A stretch of DNA of 64,000 nucleotides from Castellaniella sp. (GCA_019104865.1 JAHRWZ010000051.1:1-64000); one strand, 5' to 3'; positions 28,391-37,667 are shown, numbered from the stretch's first letter. Translations and numbers: made by a program. Notes: a model not told the origin generated them from the letters alone.

Positions 28391-28957
28391 ATGATGAAGC
28401 TACTCGACCGCCTGGAGGAATGCCTGATCGCCTTCCTGATGGGCGCCGCGACGCTGGTCATCTTCGTAGCGGTGCTGCACCGCTACGCCGCCGGCGTGAA
28501 TATCCCTTATTTGCAGGACTGGCTGCTGTCGCTCAACACCAGTTGGGCTCAGGAACTGTGCATCTACATGTTTGTCTGGATGGCCAAGTTCGGCGCCGCC
28601 TATGGCGTGCGCACCGGCATCCACGTCGGTGTGGACGTCATGGTCAACCGCCTTCAGCCGGCGTCGCGCAAGGCCTTCATCGTCATCGGGCTGCTGGCCG
28701 GCGCGCTATTCACCGGGGTCATCGGCACACTCGGCGTCAAGTTTGTCTGGGCGCTGGCGCAAACCGACCAGATCTCGCCTGATCTGGAGCTGCCGCGCTG
28801 GATCGCCTTCCTGTGCGTGCCATTGGGATCCTACCTGATGTGCTTCCGCTTCCTGCAAGTCTGTGCGCAGTTCCTGCAAAGCGGCAACGTGCCCAAGCAT
28901 GACCACTCGCATGTGGAAGGCATTGAACCGCAGCCCGCCCTGGGAACCCTATCATGA
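28391..28957 (+). CDS. dctQ: TRAP transporter small membrane subunit DctQ
   Basis: 188 residues with four membrane helices and the family segment SWAQELCIYMFVWMAKFGAAY then RTGIHVGVDVMVNRL. Partner of DctM. ATG 28391 follows the dctP stop by two bases; a second ATG directly follows and could also serve. The end overlaps dctM by four bases (ATGA). Confidence 0.93.
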   Translation: MMKLLDRLEECLIAFLMGAATLVIFVAVLHRYAAGVNIPYLQDWLLSLNTSWAQELCIYMFVWMAKFGAAYGVRTGIHVGVDVMVNRLQPASRKAFIVIGLLAGALFTGVIGTLGVKFVWALAQTDQISPDLELPRWIAFLCVPLGSYLMCFRFLQVCAQFLQSGNVPKHDHSHVEGIEPQPALGTLS

Positions 28958-30576
28958 GTCAAAGCATCCCGCTCGCGACGCCGGCCGTCGGCGATCCGCG
29001 CATCACACGCAACATCTTCATCATCCTGGCCGTGGTGCTCGGCGCCCTGCTGTTCGCGTTCGGCAAAACCGCATTCATCTTCTGCCTGCTCATTGTGATG
29101 CTGCTCACCGGCATGCCGGTGTCCATTGCGCTGGGCCTGACGGTACTCACCTACCTGTTCACCATGACGCAGGTGCCGATCGAATCGGTGGCCATGAAGC
29201 TGTTCACGGGCATCGAGAACTTCGAGATCATGGCGATCCCGTTCTTCATCCTGGCCGGCGGCTTCCTGACGCATGGCGGCGTGGCCAAGCGCATGATCAA
29301 TTTCGCCACCAGCATCATCGGCCACCTGCACGGCGGCCTGGGCCTGGCGGGCGTGCTCGCCTGCGCCATGTTCGCGGCCATTTCGGGCTCCAGTCCGGCC
29401 ACGGTCATGGCCATTGGCTCGATCATCCTGCCCGCCATGGTGCAGCAAGGATTTCCCAACAAATTCGGCGCGGGCATCATCACCACGTCGGGCTCGCTGG
29501 GCATCCTGATCCCGCCCTCCATCGTCATGGTGCTGTATTCGGTGTCCACCAACACATCGGTGGGCGACCTGTTCATTGCCGGGGTCGTACCGGGCATCTT
29601 GCTGGCGCTGCTGCTGGGTTTCGTGACCTGGTACATGGCGCGCAAAAACAACTACCCCCGGTTCTGCCAATTCGAACAGCACAGTCCCACGACCGCCACC
29701 GGCTACGCCCTGTGGGGCCTGCTGCTATGCGTGGGCTTTACCATCGTGCCGCCGGCAATTGCCATCGCGCTGCTCTACGGCCTGCTGTCCATCACCGCTC
29801 CGGCAGTAGCTGAGGGCATAGGCCTGTTCGGCGTACTGATATCGATCGCGTGGCTCTACATGGCCTACCGCCTGGGCCGGGGCTTTTCCCACGCCAAACT
29901 GCTGCCCTACGAATCGCAACGCGTATGGTCCACTTACTGGGAAAGCGTCTGGGGCCTGCTGCTCATCGTCGTGGTCATGGGCGGCATCTACGCTGGCGTG
30001 TTCACGCCGACCGAGGCTGCCGCCATGAGCGCGGTGTACGCATTCTTCGTCTCGACCTGTGTCTATGGCGACATGCCCATCAAGAAGGTCCCGAAAGTCC
30101 TGTTGGACTCGGCCAGCATGAGCGCGATGCTGCTCTACATCATCACCAACGCGGTGCTGTTCTCCTTCCTGATGACCTCCGAGAGCATTCCACAGCAAAT
30201 GGCCAGCTGGATCCTGGCCCAGGGTCTCGGCCCCATCGCATTTCTGCTGGTGGTCAACGTCCTGTTGCTGCTGGCCGGCAACGTCATGGAGCCTTCGTCC
30301 ATCGTGCTTATCATGGCGCCCATACTGTTTCCGGTCGCGCAGAAACTGGGCATCGACCCGGTTCACTTCGGAATCCTGATGGTCGTGAACATGGAAGTCG
30401 GCATGTGCCACCCGCCCGTCGGCCTGAACCTGTACGTGGCCAGCGGCATCACCAAGATGGGGATCACCGAACTGACGGTGGCCGTGGCGCCATGGCTTTT
30501 CGCGATGATCGGGTTCCTGCTGCTGGTGACCTACGTGCCGGCGGTCTCCACCTGGCTACCCTATGCGCTGAAATGA
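28954..30576 (+). CDS. dctM: TRAP transporter large membrane subunit DctM, enlarged
   Basis: 540 residues, well above the roughly 430 usual for DctM. The DctM core is present (FFILAGGFLTHGG, SGSSPATVMAIGSI, GSLGILIPPSIVMVLY, CHPPVGLNLYVASG). An insertion of about 100 residues, about 240-330, adds two or three extra membrane helices (LLLCVGFTIVPPAIAIALLY; LFGVLISIAWLYMAYRLG). This elongated form occurs in some dicarboxylate TRAP systems. The gene ends the operon. Confidence 0.92.
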   Translation: MSQSIPLATPAVGDPRITRNIFIILAVVLGALLFAFGKTAFIFCLLIVMLLTGMPVSIALGLTVLTYLFTMTQVPIESVAMKLFTGIENFEIMAIPFFILAGGFLTHGGVAKRMINFATSIIGHLHGGLGLAGVLACAMFAAISGSSPATVMAIGSIILPAMVQQGFPNKFGAGIITTSGSLGILIPPSIVMVLYSVSTNTSVGDLFIAGVVPGILLALLLGFVTWYMARKNNYPRFCQFEQHSPTTATGYALWGLLLCVGFTIVPPAIAIALLYGLLSITAPAVAEGIGLFGVLISIAWLYMAYRLGRGFSHAKLLPYESQRVWSTYWESVWGLLLIVVVMGGIYAGVFTPTEAAAMSAVYAFFVSTCVYGDMPIKKVPKVLLDSASMSAMLLYIITNAVLFSFLMTSESIPQQMASWILAQGLGPIAFLLVVNVLLLLAGNVMEPSSIVLIMAPILFPVAQKLGIDPVHFGILMVVNMEVGMCHPPVGLNLYVASGITKMGITELTVAVAPWLFAMIGFLLLVTYVPAVSTWLPYALK

Positions 30577-30698
30577 AACGCTGAACCGTGGGTGCCGAAC
30601 TGAACAGGCTATGGGAAAAATACATGTCACAGCGCGATTTCTACTACCACATGCAGCCCCGCTGGAAGGAGCAGGTGTTTTGGCGGCGGAATAGCACA

Positions 30699-30965
30699 GT
30701 CCGAAGTCGAGAAGGTCGACGTCTTTGCCTTCCTCGAAAACCCACATACGCACAGCCTGTCGGAGCCGGTGGCGCGTGTGGATACCCATGGCGCTGCGGC
30801 ATTCCTTGCTGGGCCGGACGTCTACAAGGTCAAGCGCCGTCCACTTTCCCTACATGGATTTTTCCACGGTCGAAAAGCGCCACATGGCCTGTAAAGCCAA
30901 GATTTCCGCCAATCTGTCCAATGTACCGGCCCTCTATGGTGGAGCCAAGACCCCTTGCATGAGGC
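30699..30965 (+). pseudogene. Remnant of aminoglycoside-phosphotransferase/AAA fusion family
   Basis: One frame reads VDVFAFLENPHTHSLSEPVA and AAFLAGPDVYKVKR. The next frame continues FPYMDFSTVEKRHMACKAKI and SANLSNVPALYGG. Together they match the N-terminal part of the widespread phosphotransferase-like/AAA ATPase proteins (AYKVKRAVRFPYLDFST type). A two-base loss near 30832 causes the shift, and everything downstream is missing. Occupies the gap between dctM and the amidase. Confidence 0.6.
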
Positions 30966-31003
30966 CCACCTGTCCTAGCAGCAATCAGGCGGGCCGTTTC
31001 ATA

Positions 31004-32428
31004 TCATGCGCGCGGATTCCGTCGGTGCCACTGGGTGTGCTGTTGGTACTGATGACCAACCCGCAGCAATGTGGCCTCGGCAAAGGGCCGCCCAATGAGC
31101 TGTATGCCGTTGGGCAGGCCATTCGCCGTCACACCCGCAGGCAAGGCCAGCCCAGGCAGTCCCAGGTAATTGATCCCCCGGGTCCAATACGAAAAATTGC
31201 CAAATCGCGTCTCGATGTCGTGTTCACTGCCGGCAATCGTTTCCTCGATGGTCGGCACTGCGCAGGGCAACACCGGCAACAGCAATGCGCTGCCGTCATT
31301 CAGATACTCCTGCAGAAATCGGGCCTGATACTGAGCGCGCAGACGCAAGGCATCGGCATAGCGCGTCGCCGGATATAAAAAACCACGCTGAATTCGGCGC
31401 CGCACCTGATGGCTGTAATCATTCGGACGCTTGGCCAGCCACTGGCCATGGATGGATGCCGCCTCGACTCCCAAGACCAGGGAGGCCAGCCCTCCTGTTT
31501 CCGAAAAATCAGGCAAGGCCACACGCCGGATCGTGGCCCCGGCCTTGGCCAGATCTTCCGCTGCTTGCTCCACGAGCGCGCGCACTTCATCCGTCAGCAG
31601 CGCGCTGGAAGAAAATCGCGGCACGCAGATCACATCGGTTGCCATGAGCGGCCGCTCCAGGCCAGACTCATAGTCCCGCGGCCGACTCGCCAAACAGGCA
31701 GGATCCAGATCGTCGGGCCCCGACACCACGCTCAAGAGTCGTGCGCAATCACGCGCGGTCTGTGCCAGAAAACCGACACAGTCCAAACTGGGGGACAAGG
31801 GCATGACGCCATAGGTTGACACGGCATGTTGCGTCGGCTTGATCCCAGTGACTCCACAGACTGCGGCCGGAATCCGTACGGATCCCCCTGTATCCGAACC
31901 CAACGCACCTGCCACAAACCGTCCGCCCACAGCAGCACCGCTGCCGCTGGACGAGCCGCCGCTGACATGTGCGTCCGACCAGGGGTTTCTGCCGTGCCCG
32001 AAGTGTGCATTGAAACCGGTGGGGCTCATGGCAAATTCGGCCATGTGCAAAGCCCCCAGATTCACTGCACCAGCCCGCTCGAGCCGTCGGAGGACGGTTG
32101 CCGTATGGTCCGGGCGAAATCCAGCAAGGATCCGGCTACCGCATTCCGTCAGCTCGCCGGCCTGGAAAAACATGTCCTTGTGCGCCAAGGGGATCCCATG
32201 CAAGGGACCACGGGGACCTCCGTCACGCTTGAGCTGATCCAGACGCCGCGCCCGCTCCAGTGCCTTATCCCCATGGACCCGCACGAAGCCATTGAAGTCA
32301 GAGGTCTCTTCGATCGCCTTGAGGCTGGTCTCTACGATGGTACATGCGGAAACGGCTTGCTGCGCCGCGTCGGCAAGCTCACACAAGGATAAGGTCCTGG
32401 ATGAAATCTCGGTACGATCACTGGGCAT
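31004..32428 (-). CDS. Amidase signature family hydrolase
   Basis: 474 residues. Amidase signature enzymes use a Ser-cisSer-Lys triad: Lys in GIPLAHKDMF, the Ser-rich GGSSSGSGAAV, and GSDTGGSVRIPA with the nucleophilic serine. GatA-like overall, but no gatB/gatC is nearby, so it is probably catabolic, hydrolysing an amide brought in by the ABC transporter upstream. ATG 32428 is chosen over an upstream in-frame ATG (32461). It overlaps the end of the small gene at 32418-32648 by 11 bases, implying coupling. Confidence 0.9.
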   Translation of the reverse strand: MPSDRTEISSRTLSLCELADAAQQAVSACTIVETSLKAIEETSDFNGFVRVHGDKALERARRLDQLKRDGGPRGPLHGIPLAHKDMFFQAGELTECGSRILAGFRPDHTATVLRRLERAGAVNLGALHMAEFAMSPTGFNAHFGHGRNPWSDAHVSGGSSSGSGAAVGGRFVAGALGSDTGGSVRIPAAVCGVTGIKPTQHAVSTYGVMPLSPSLDCVGFLAQTARDCARLLSVVSGPDDLDPACLASRPRDYESGLERPLMATDVICVPRFSSSALLTDEVRALVEQAAEDLAKAGATIRRVALPDFSETGGLASLVLGVEAASIHGQWLAKRPNDYSHQVRRRIQRGFLYPATRYADALRLRAQYQARFLQEYLNDGSALLLPVLPCAVPTIEETIAGSEHDIETRFGNFSYWTRGINYLGLPGLALPAGVTANGLPNGIQLIGRPFAEATLLRVGHQYQQHTQWHRRNPRA

Positions 32429-32648
32429 CAAGCTGCTCCAAACGCCGCATGGCCTCGACAAACGTGTCCCGAGTCAACCAGGTGAGCTGATCTGCCGCAT
32501 GCGTAACCACCTGGCTGGCCTTGAGGGCTCCCGCCACCAGGTCCGCGACATCCGCGGACGGCAACGATGCCGCGGCAAAATGTTCCACCCAGACGCTAGC
32601 GGGCTCCACCACGTCACCGACGGCACTTGTCCCATCGTGATTTTTCAT
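32418..32648 (-). CDS. Small protein coupled to amidase
   Basis: 76 residues, MKNHDGTSAVGDVVEPASVW through LTRDTFVEAMRRLEQLDAQ, predicted mostly helical and soluble. GGAGG precedes ATG 32648. Its end overlaps the amidase start. Size and position recall AtzG-type small partner subunits of amidases (1-carboxybiuret hydrolase), but I cannot claim sequence homology. Lies 55 bases after the livF-type gene, so it belongs to the transporter operon. Confidence 0.6.
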   Translation of the reverse strand: MKNHDGTSAVGDVVEPASVWVEHFAAASLPSADVADLVAGALKASQVVTHAADQLTWLTRDTFVEAMRRLEQLDAQ

Positions 32649-32703
32649 TCATACCTCCGGCGTGAAATGATATGTTGATGACCAGGCGCAATACTCGCCA
32701 CGG

Positions 32704-33474
32704 CTAGCCACCGAGAAACGAGCGACGGACCTCGTCATCCGCCAGCAACGCCGATCCCGTCCCCGTGTGGCTGACCAGACCTCGCTGAATCACGTAACCT
32801 CGATCCGCGATCTCCAACGCGGAACGGGCGTTTTGCTCGATCACCAGGAACGTGATGCCTGCAATTTTCCGCAGCTCCTGCAATTGCAGGAACATGTTGC
32901 TTGTCAAAATGGGCGACAGCCCTACCGAAGGCTCGTCCATGAGGATCATGCGAGGATTGAGCATGAGCGACCGCCCAATTTCCAGTGCCCGCCGCTCTCC
33001 CCCCGAAAGGGTGCCTGCATTCTGAGTGCGGCGCTCCGCCAACCTGGGGAACAGCTCCAGGATGTCGTTGATTCGCCGCTTCACCTGGGCCTTGTCCTTG
33101 ACCAGATACATGCCCAGTTCAAGATTCTCATACACGCTCATCGAAGGAAAAACCGTGGACAGCTGCGGCACCATTGCAATCCCGGCCCGCAATAGATCCT
33201 GAGTCCCGAAAGAAGTGACGTTCTTGTTTTCGAACAACACGTCTCCCAGGCGGATCTTGATCAGTCCGTAAATTGCCTTGAACACCGTCGATTTTCCTGA
33301 TCCATTCGGCCCCACGATGGCAACGATTTCCCCCTTGTGGACTTCGAGATTGACGCCATGCAGAATATCGAATCCGCCATAACCTGCGACTACGCCCTTA
33401 AGTTCAAGCATGGGTTCGCGATCCGAAACGGCCTGGTTTTCGCCGATGTTGACTTCAAGCGCCGAGATAAGCAC
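32704..33474 (-). CDS. Branched-chain/amide ABC transporter ATPase, LivF type
   Basis: About 256 residues. Walker A GPNGSGKST, signature LSGGERRALEIGRSL, Walker B MILMDEPSVGLSP. LivF-type features include VIEQNARSALEIADRGYVI. GTG 33474 is chosen because AGGAGG lies six bases upstream inside the preceding gene. The first 20 residues before MLELKGVVAGYGG are atypical, so an internal ATG near 33411 is an alternative. Second ATPase of a five-gene high-affinity importer. Confidence 0.9.
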   Translation of the reverse strand: MLISALEVNIGENQAVSDREPMLELKGVVAGYGGFDILHGVNLEVHKGEIVAIVGPNGSGKSTVFKAIYGLIKIRLGDVLFENKNVTSFGTQDLLRAGIAMVPQLSTVFPSMSVYENLELGMYLVKDKAQVKRRINDILELFPRLAERRTQNAGTLSGGERRALEIGRSLMLNPRMILMDEPSVGLSPILTSNMFLQLQELRKIAGITFLVIEQNARSALEIADRGYVIQRGLVSHTGTGSALLADDEVRRSFLGG

Positions 33475-34243
33475 CAATGACCTCCTGGTTCTGTCGTATT
33501 TCGTCGGGTAAGCCATTAGCCAAGATCTTGCCACTGTCGAGCACAACGATCCGGTCAGCAATCGAGAAAATGAATCCGATATTGTGCTCAACAATGATGA
33601 AGGCCACTCCTTCGTCTCGGTTCAGGCCCATCACGTATTGTTTCAGCGACTCGATCAAGGTGGGATTCACCCCTGACGTCGCCTCGTCGAGCATGACCAG
33701 CCGCGGCCTGGACATCATGGCCATGACCAATTCCAGCAGGCGTTTCTGCCCACCGGACAGGTTGCCCGCATATTCATGCGTGAGCTGCGGGAAGCGCATG
33801 AGCTCGATCAAATCGGTCGCGCGGCGGCGCGTACTGTCGTCGGCAGAGGACAACAGGCCGCGCAGACCCACACCCTTCCACTGACGCCCCATCAGCGCAT
33901 TTTCCCAGACGGACAGCTCCGGAAAGATCCGCACATTCTGGAAGGTCCGCCCCATGCCACTGCGTGCAGCCTCCATGGCGCGCATTTTCGAGATGTCAGC
34001 GCCATTGAACAGAATGCTGCCCGAGTCCATGGCGATGTCACGCGACAGGCAACTCAGAAGAGTCGATTTGCCCGACCCGTTGGGACCGACCAAACCGACT
34101 ATTTCACCGGAGGCCACATCAAAATCCACATCCTGGACAGCTCGAATGCCGCCAAAGCTCTTGACGACGCCGCTTGCGTGCAACAAGAGCGAACGATCGG
34201 CGATCGTTGTCGCCTGATTGGAGGACTGAACACAACTAGTCAT
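33455..34243 (-). CDS. Branched-chain/amide ABC transporter ATPase, LivG type
   Basis: 262 residues. Walker A GPNGSGKSTLL, signature NLSGGQKRLLELVMAM, Walker B LVMLDEATSGVNP, and the LivG hallmark IVEHNIGFIFSIADRIVVLD. The first 15 residues are poorly conserved, so an internal start is possible. It overlaps the livM-type stop by eight bases and the livF-type start by 20 bases, so it is tightly coupled. Confidence 0.92.
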   Translation of the reverse strand: MTSCVQSSNQATTIADRSLLLHASGVVKSFGGIRAVQDVDFDVASGEIVGLVGPNGSGKSTLLSCLSRDIAMDSGSILFNGADISKMRAMEAARSGMGRTFQNVRIFPELSVWENALMGRQWKGVGLRGLLSSADDSTRRRATDLIELMRFPQLTHEYAGNLSGGQKRLLELVMAMMSRPRLVMLDEATSGVNPTLIESLKQYVMGLNRDEGVAFIIVEHNIGFIFSIADRIVVLDSGKILANGLPDEIRQNQEVIGAYLGA

Positions 34244-35273
34244 GGGTCACAATCCTGGCCGGAGGAATGGCAACTGCCGAAAAGGATGCCTCGCCTTTGG
34301 ACGGGCCTCGATGGCGCAGCCGTCGGATCAAGCGCCCCATCACCGTACGCTCACCGCGCTGGATGGTGCCGACGATCCCTTCAGGCATGAACAACACAAG
34401 CACAATCAGAGAGACGCCAAATACGATCAAAAAGGAGGTCCCCTGATTGGCCCACAGCGTATCGCGCACCGACAGGAAAACGGCCGTGCCAATGACAGGC
34501 CCCCAGACCGTGCCCAAGCCGCCCAGTGTTGCCATGATGGCTACATTGATGAGAAAGCTGTCCCGAAACAGGATGCCCGGGTCAATGAACGTGATCTCAT
34601 AAGCCCAGCAAGCACCGACTGCGCCTGTGAGCATGGCGGACAGGCAGAAGGCCGTCAGCTTGAGCGCAGTCGTGTTGACCCCGCGGGCCTCGGCACCGTA
34701 TTCATCATCCTTGATCGCCAGCAACGACACCCCGAGCTGCGAACGCCGCAACCACCAGACCAGGGCCACGACCACGATGGCGCCAACGAGGAACAGGTAG
34801 TAGAAGAAGAAGCGATCGACTTCCGACAGCAGTATCAGCCCTTGCGAACCTCCGGTCAGAGGCTTGGCAATCAAGGCCAGCTCACGAACCGCCAGGAAGA
34901 GCCCAAGCATTGCGATGGAAAAATAAACGCCCCGCAAGCGCAGCAAGGGATATCCAATGACCAGGGCCACGACGCCTGCAACCAGCATGGCCAAAGGGAT
35001 GGTCGGCGCAAAGGGAAAGTCGTGGTTTGCGATCAAGATGCCGGCCGTATACCCGCCAATCCCAAAGAACACACCGTGTCCAAAATCCACGTAGCCGGTG
35101 AACCCCGAAATGATGTTCCAGCTGGACGAGAGAATGGTCCACATGAAAATGGTGCTCAGCGTCAGCAGCAGGCTGTCGTTGACCCCGACGAACGGAATCA
35201 AGCCCAGCACCACGATGGCAATGAGCGCTGCTGCCCATTGTCTGCTACCACACCCGGATACAGCATTGATCAT
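34236..35273 (-). CDS. ABC transporter permease, LivM type
   Basis: 345 residues with about nine membrane helices. Family segments: SWNIISGFTGYVDFGHGVFFGIGGY, shown in parts as SGFTGYVDFGHG and FGIGGYTAGIL, and AIKDDEYGAEARGVN for ATPase contact. The ATG at 35273 overlaps the livH-type stop (ATGA). The frame is open 309 bases further, but that part lies within livH. Confidence 0.93.
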   Translation of the reverse strand: MINAVSGCGSRQWAAALIAIVVLGLIPFVGVNDSLLLTLSTIFMWTILSSSWNIISGFTGYVDFGHGVFFGIGGYTAGILIANHDFPFAPTIPLAMLVAGVVALVIGYPLLRLRGVYFSIAMLGLFLAVRELALIAKPLTGGSQGLILLSEVDRFFFYYLFLVGAIVVVALVWWLRRSQLGVSLLAIKDDEYGAEARGVNTTALKLTAFCLSAMLTGAVGACWAYEITFIDPGILFRDSFLINVAIMATLGGLGTVWGPVIGTAVFLSVRDTLWANQGTSFLIVFGVSLIVLVLFMPEGIVGTIQRGERTVMGRLIRRLRHRGPSKGEASFSAVAIPPARIVTHD

Positions 35274-36148
35274 GCCTTGCTCCCTTGCAACCGGAATAAG
35301 CCCGTGGGGCGGACGGCAAGCGCCACAACCACCAGAACGAAAGCAGCCGCGGTCCCGAGTCCCGTTCCGATGTTGGGCACGTAGCCACTCAAGGTGGACT
35401 CGACCAAACCAATGAACATTGCGGCGGCCAACGTGCCCTGGATGCTTCTGCCACCGAGAATGATGATGACAAAAGCCTTCAACGTGAAGAGCGGGCCTGA
35501 AAACGGATAGAAACCCTGTGTCACGCTGAACAATCCCCCCGCGGCAAAAGCGGTAGCTGCACCTATGCCAAAAGCAGCGCAATGAATCCGGGTGATATCG
35601 ATGCCGACAATGCGCGCGGCCTCGCGATTTTCAGCGGCCGCACGCATGGCCTTGCCTGCCTTGGTGCGATTGAGAAACAGGACGAACAAACCCAGCAGCA
35701 CGATTGCGGCGACGAGCATGACCACCCGCGCGACAGAGACGCTGTACCCCATGAATTCAAACACTGAATCCGAGTACGCAGCCGTCGTCATGCGCGGCGT
35801 GATCGTAAAACGCCAGGCCAGAATGCCCTGAATCACGGCGGCAAGCCCGAAGGTCACGAGCAACGGCATCAGCTCGTGCCGTTCCAATACAGGGATGACC
35901 AGCGCACGGGACACGGCCCACCCGATCACGAAGCCTGCAATGATCAGGATCGGCAAGGCGGCGATGACATCAATACCCAGGTACTCATGCAACATCCACG
36001 CCAGATAGGCCCCAATGACCAGGAACTCACCATGCGCCAGATTGATGACCCGCATAATGCCGAATACCACAGCCAGCCCTTGCGCCATCAACGCATAGAA
36101 GCCACCCAATATGACGCCGTCAATGACGACCTGAATTGCTGTCTGCAA
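35270..36148 (-). CDS. ABC transporter permease, LivH type
   Basis: 292 residues, about eight helices. Family signatures: GGFYALMAQGLAVVFGIMRV, INLAHGEFLVIGAYLAW, and the EAA-like MRAAAENREAARIVGID. Follows livK by 53 bases. With LivM, LivG, LivF and LivK it makes a complete importer of the hydrophobic/amide amino-acid (HAAT) type. Confidence 0.93.
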   Translation of the reverse strand: MQTAIQVVIDGVILGGFYALMAQGLAVVFGIMRVINLAHGEFLVIGAYLAWMLHEYLGIDVIAALPILIIAGFVIGWAVSRALVIPVLERHELMPLLVTFGLAAVIQGILAWRFTITPRMTTAAYSDSVFEFMGYSVSVARVVMLVAAIVLLGLFVLFLNRTKAGKAMRAAAENREAARIVGIDITRIHCAAFGIGAATAFAAGGLFSVTQGFYPFSGPLFTLKAFVIIILGGRSIQGTLAAAMFIGLVESTLSGYVPNIGTGLGTAAAFVLVVVALAVRPTGLFRLQGSKA

Positions 36149-36201
36149 GACCCACCTCCTGTTGCACCGTCACTTCATCCACGCCGCCGATGCCCGCTGA
36201 G

Positions 36202-37455
36202 TCAACGGGCATCCCACGGCTTGAGCGGCTGAATGGGGGCTTCTGCGATATCCAAGGGTGCAACCACGACCTGGCGGCCCTGAGGATCCAGTTGAATCGT
36301 CAGCATCTGGCGATGGACATTGGCGCCCATCAAGCCGCTGGGATCATCCGCCCCCGAATATGCGATCAATCCGAAGAACGAATCCAGTTTCATCCCAAGC
36401 AGCGCCTGCCGAACCTTTTCAGTATCGGTGCTGCCAGCCTTTTCGATGGCCCACTGCAAGGACAAGCCTGCCGCAGATGCGCCCGCCGGGAGATACGAAG
36501 GATTGGACCCGTACTTCTTGACATAGGCATTGAAATAATCCCGTGCCGTTCCGAAGTAACTATCCTTGAGGTTATCCGTCGGCACCCATTGTGTCGGCGC
36601 CATGATGCCTTCGGCGTTGGCAGCACCCAGTTCCTTGACGAACGCCACTTCCGTCGGCGCCTGCACCATCAGGACATAAGTGGGCGCCCAACCAATATTG
36701 CGCATCGTCCGCGTGGCGAGCAGCCCCATCAGCGTAGTGCCAGCCTCGACAAAGGCATCGGGCTTGGTGGCTTGCATCTGGCGCATGGCCCCCGTGATGT
36801 CCGTGGCATCCGCCGGCACCGTCTGGACCGACAAGACCTTCATGCCCATTGCCTCGGCTTGCTTGACCGTGGCATTTTTGACATCGGTCATGGGTGCATC
36901 GTCCGAATGCATCACGGCGATCGTCTTCACACCCTTGGCCTTAAGTGCCTTGAGGCCACTGGTGGTGTAGCTACTGGTCAGGCTCAGCGGGCTGAATACA
37001 TATTTATTTTTGTGATCAAAGACGCTGTTGGCCGCTGCAGCCCCCGCAAACATGATCTTCTTGTATTTTGCCGCAATCGCGGAAGTGGCGATGGTCAGGC
37101 CAGACGAGTATGGGCCAAACAGGAAATCAACCTTATCCTGACTGATCAAGCGCTGCACCAGTTTGATCGCCGTTTCAGGCTCCGACTGATCGTCATAGTA
37201 GATCATCTTGATCGGGCGCTTGGTGCCCGCAACATCGATGCCGCCGCGTGCGTTGACCTGATCGGCCCACATTTCGTAACCGCGTTTGGTCGAGTGGCCC
37301 TCGATGGCAAATTTTCCGGTATCGGAAACCGCGATCCCGATCTTGATGGGAGCGGCTGCACCAGCCTGGTCCGCGCTGGCGCCGGGCCCATAGCCCATCA
37401 GAAACAGGGAGCTGACGAAAACCGCAGCGGAGGCAATGCTTAGCGTTCGACTCAT
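36202..37455 (-). CDS. Periplasmic amide/amino-acid binding protein, LivK/AmiC type
   Basis: 417 residues. Signal 1-28 ending ASA, then the type I periplasmic-binding fold: IKIGIAVSDTGKFAIEGHST, GGIDVAGTKRPIKMIYYDD, VDFLFGPYSSGLT. The family binds branched amino acids, amides or aromatic acids. The linked amidase makes an amide or amino-acid derivative plausible, but the ligand is unknown. First gene of the minus-strand operon, driven by the promoter/operator at 37628-37667 with a leader of about 175 bases. Confidence 0.92.
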   Translation of the reverse strand: MSRTLSIASAAVFVSSLFLMGYGPGASADQAGAAAPIKIGIAVSDTGKFAIEGHSTKRGYEMWADQVNARGGIDVAGTKRPIKMIYYDDQSEPETAIKLVQRLISQDKVDFLFGPYSSGLTIATSAIAAKYKKIMFAGAAAANSVFDHKNKYVFSPLSLTSSYTTSGLKALKAKGVKTIAVMHSDDAPMTDVKNATVKQAEAMGMKVLSVQTVPADATDITGAMRQMQATKPDAFVEAGTTLMGLLATRTMRNIGWAPTYVLMVQAPTEVAFVKELGAANAEGIMAPTQWVPTDNLKDSYFGTARDYFNAYVKKYGSNPSYLPAGASAAGLSLQWAIEKAGSTDTEKVRQALLGMKLDSFFGLIAYSGADDPSGLMGANVHRQMLTIQLDPQGRQVVVAPLDIAEAPIQPLKPWDAR

Positions 37456-37589
37456 GATTTAACCTTACCGAAAATAGAAGAACTGAGCGGGAAAAACACC
37501 AATAGCGCTGCCCAATCCGGTGATTGAAAGGACGGATACTGCCTTCGCGCAGGCGATTCCCCCGGACGTCGGCGAATCACTGTGAGCCC

Positions 37590-37605
37590 GGAGGCTTTTG
37601 CCTCC
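37590..37605. promoter_or_regulatory. GGAGGC-TTTT-GCCTCC hairpin in the livK leader
   Basis: A perfect 6-bp stem with a 4-base loop lies 135 bases before livK. Read on the plus strand it is followed by TGTCATTTTCTTTTT, so it resembles an intrinsic terminator, yet no plus-strand gene ends here. Read on the minus strand it is a leader hairpin with AGGAGG-like sequence in the stem. Either role is inference. Confidence 0.4.
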
Positions 37606-37620
37606 TGTCATTTTCTTTTT

Positions 37621-37667
37621 ATATCCGAATGTCCGGACATTATGGATTTGAGGCAAATCCTTGTCAA
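37621..37667 (-). promoter_or_regulatory. livK-side promoter with palindromic operator
   Basis: On the minus strand: -35 TTGACA (37667-37662), 17-base spacer, -10 CATAAT (37644-37639). The perfect palindrome AATGTCCGGACATT (37628-37641) overlaps the -10. The 29 bases 37621-37649 are the reverse complement of the plus-side copy at 37791-37819. A repressor bound here would block transcription of the ABC-amidase operon. Confidence 0.75.

Noticed and set aside
28831..29682. A 283-codon minus-strand frame
   Set aside because: Antisense to dctQ/dctM; composition is typical shadow sequence.
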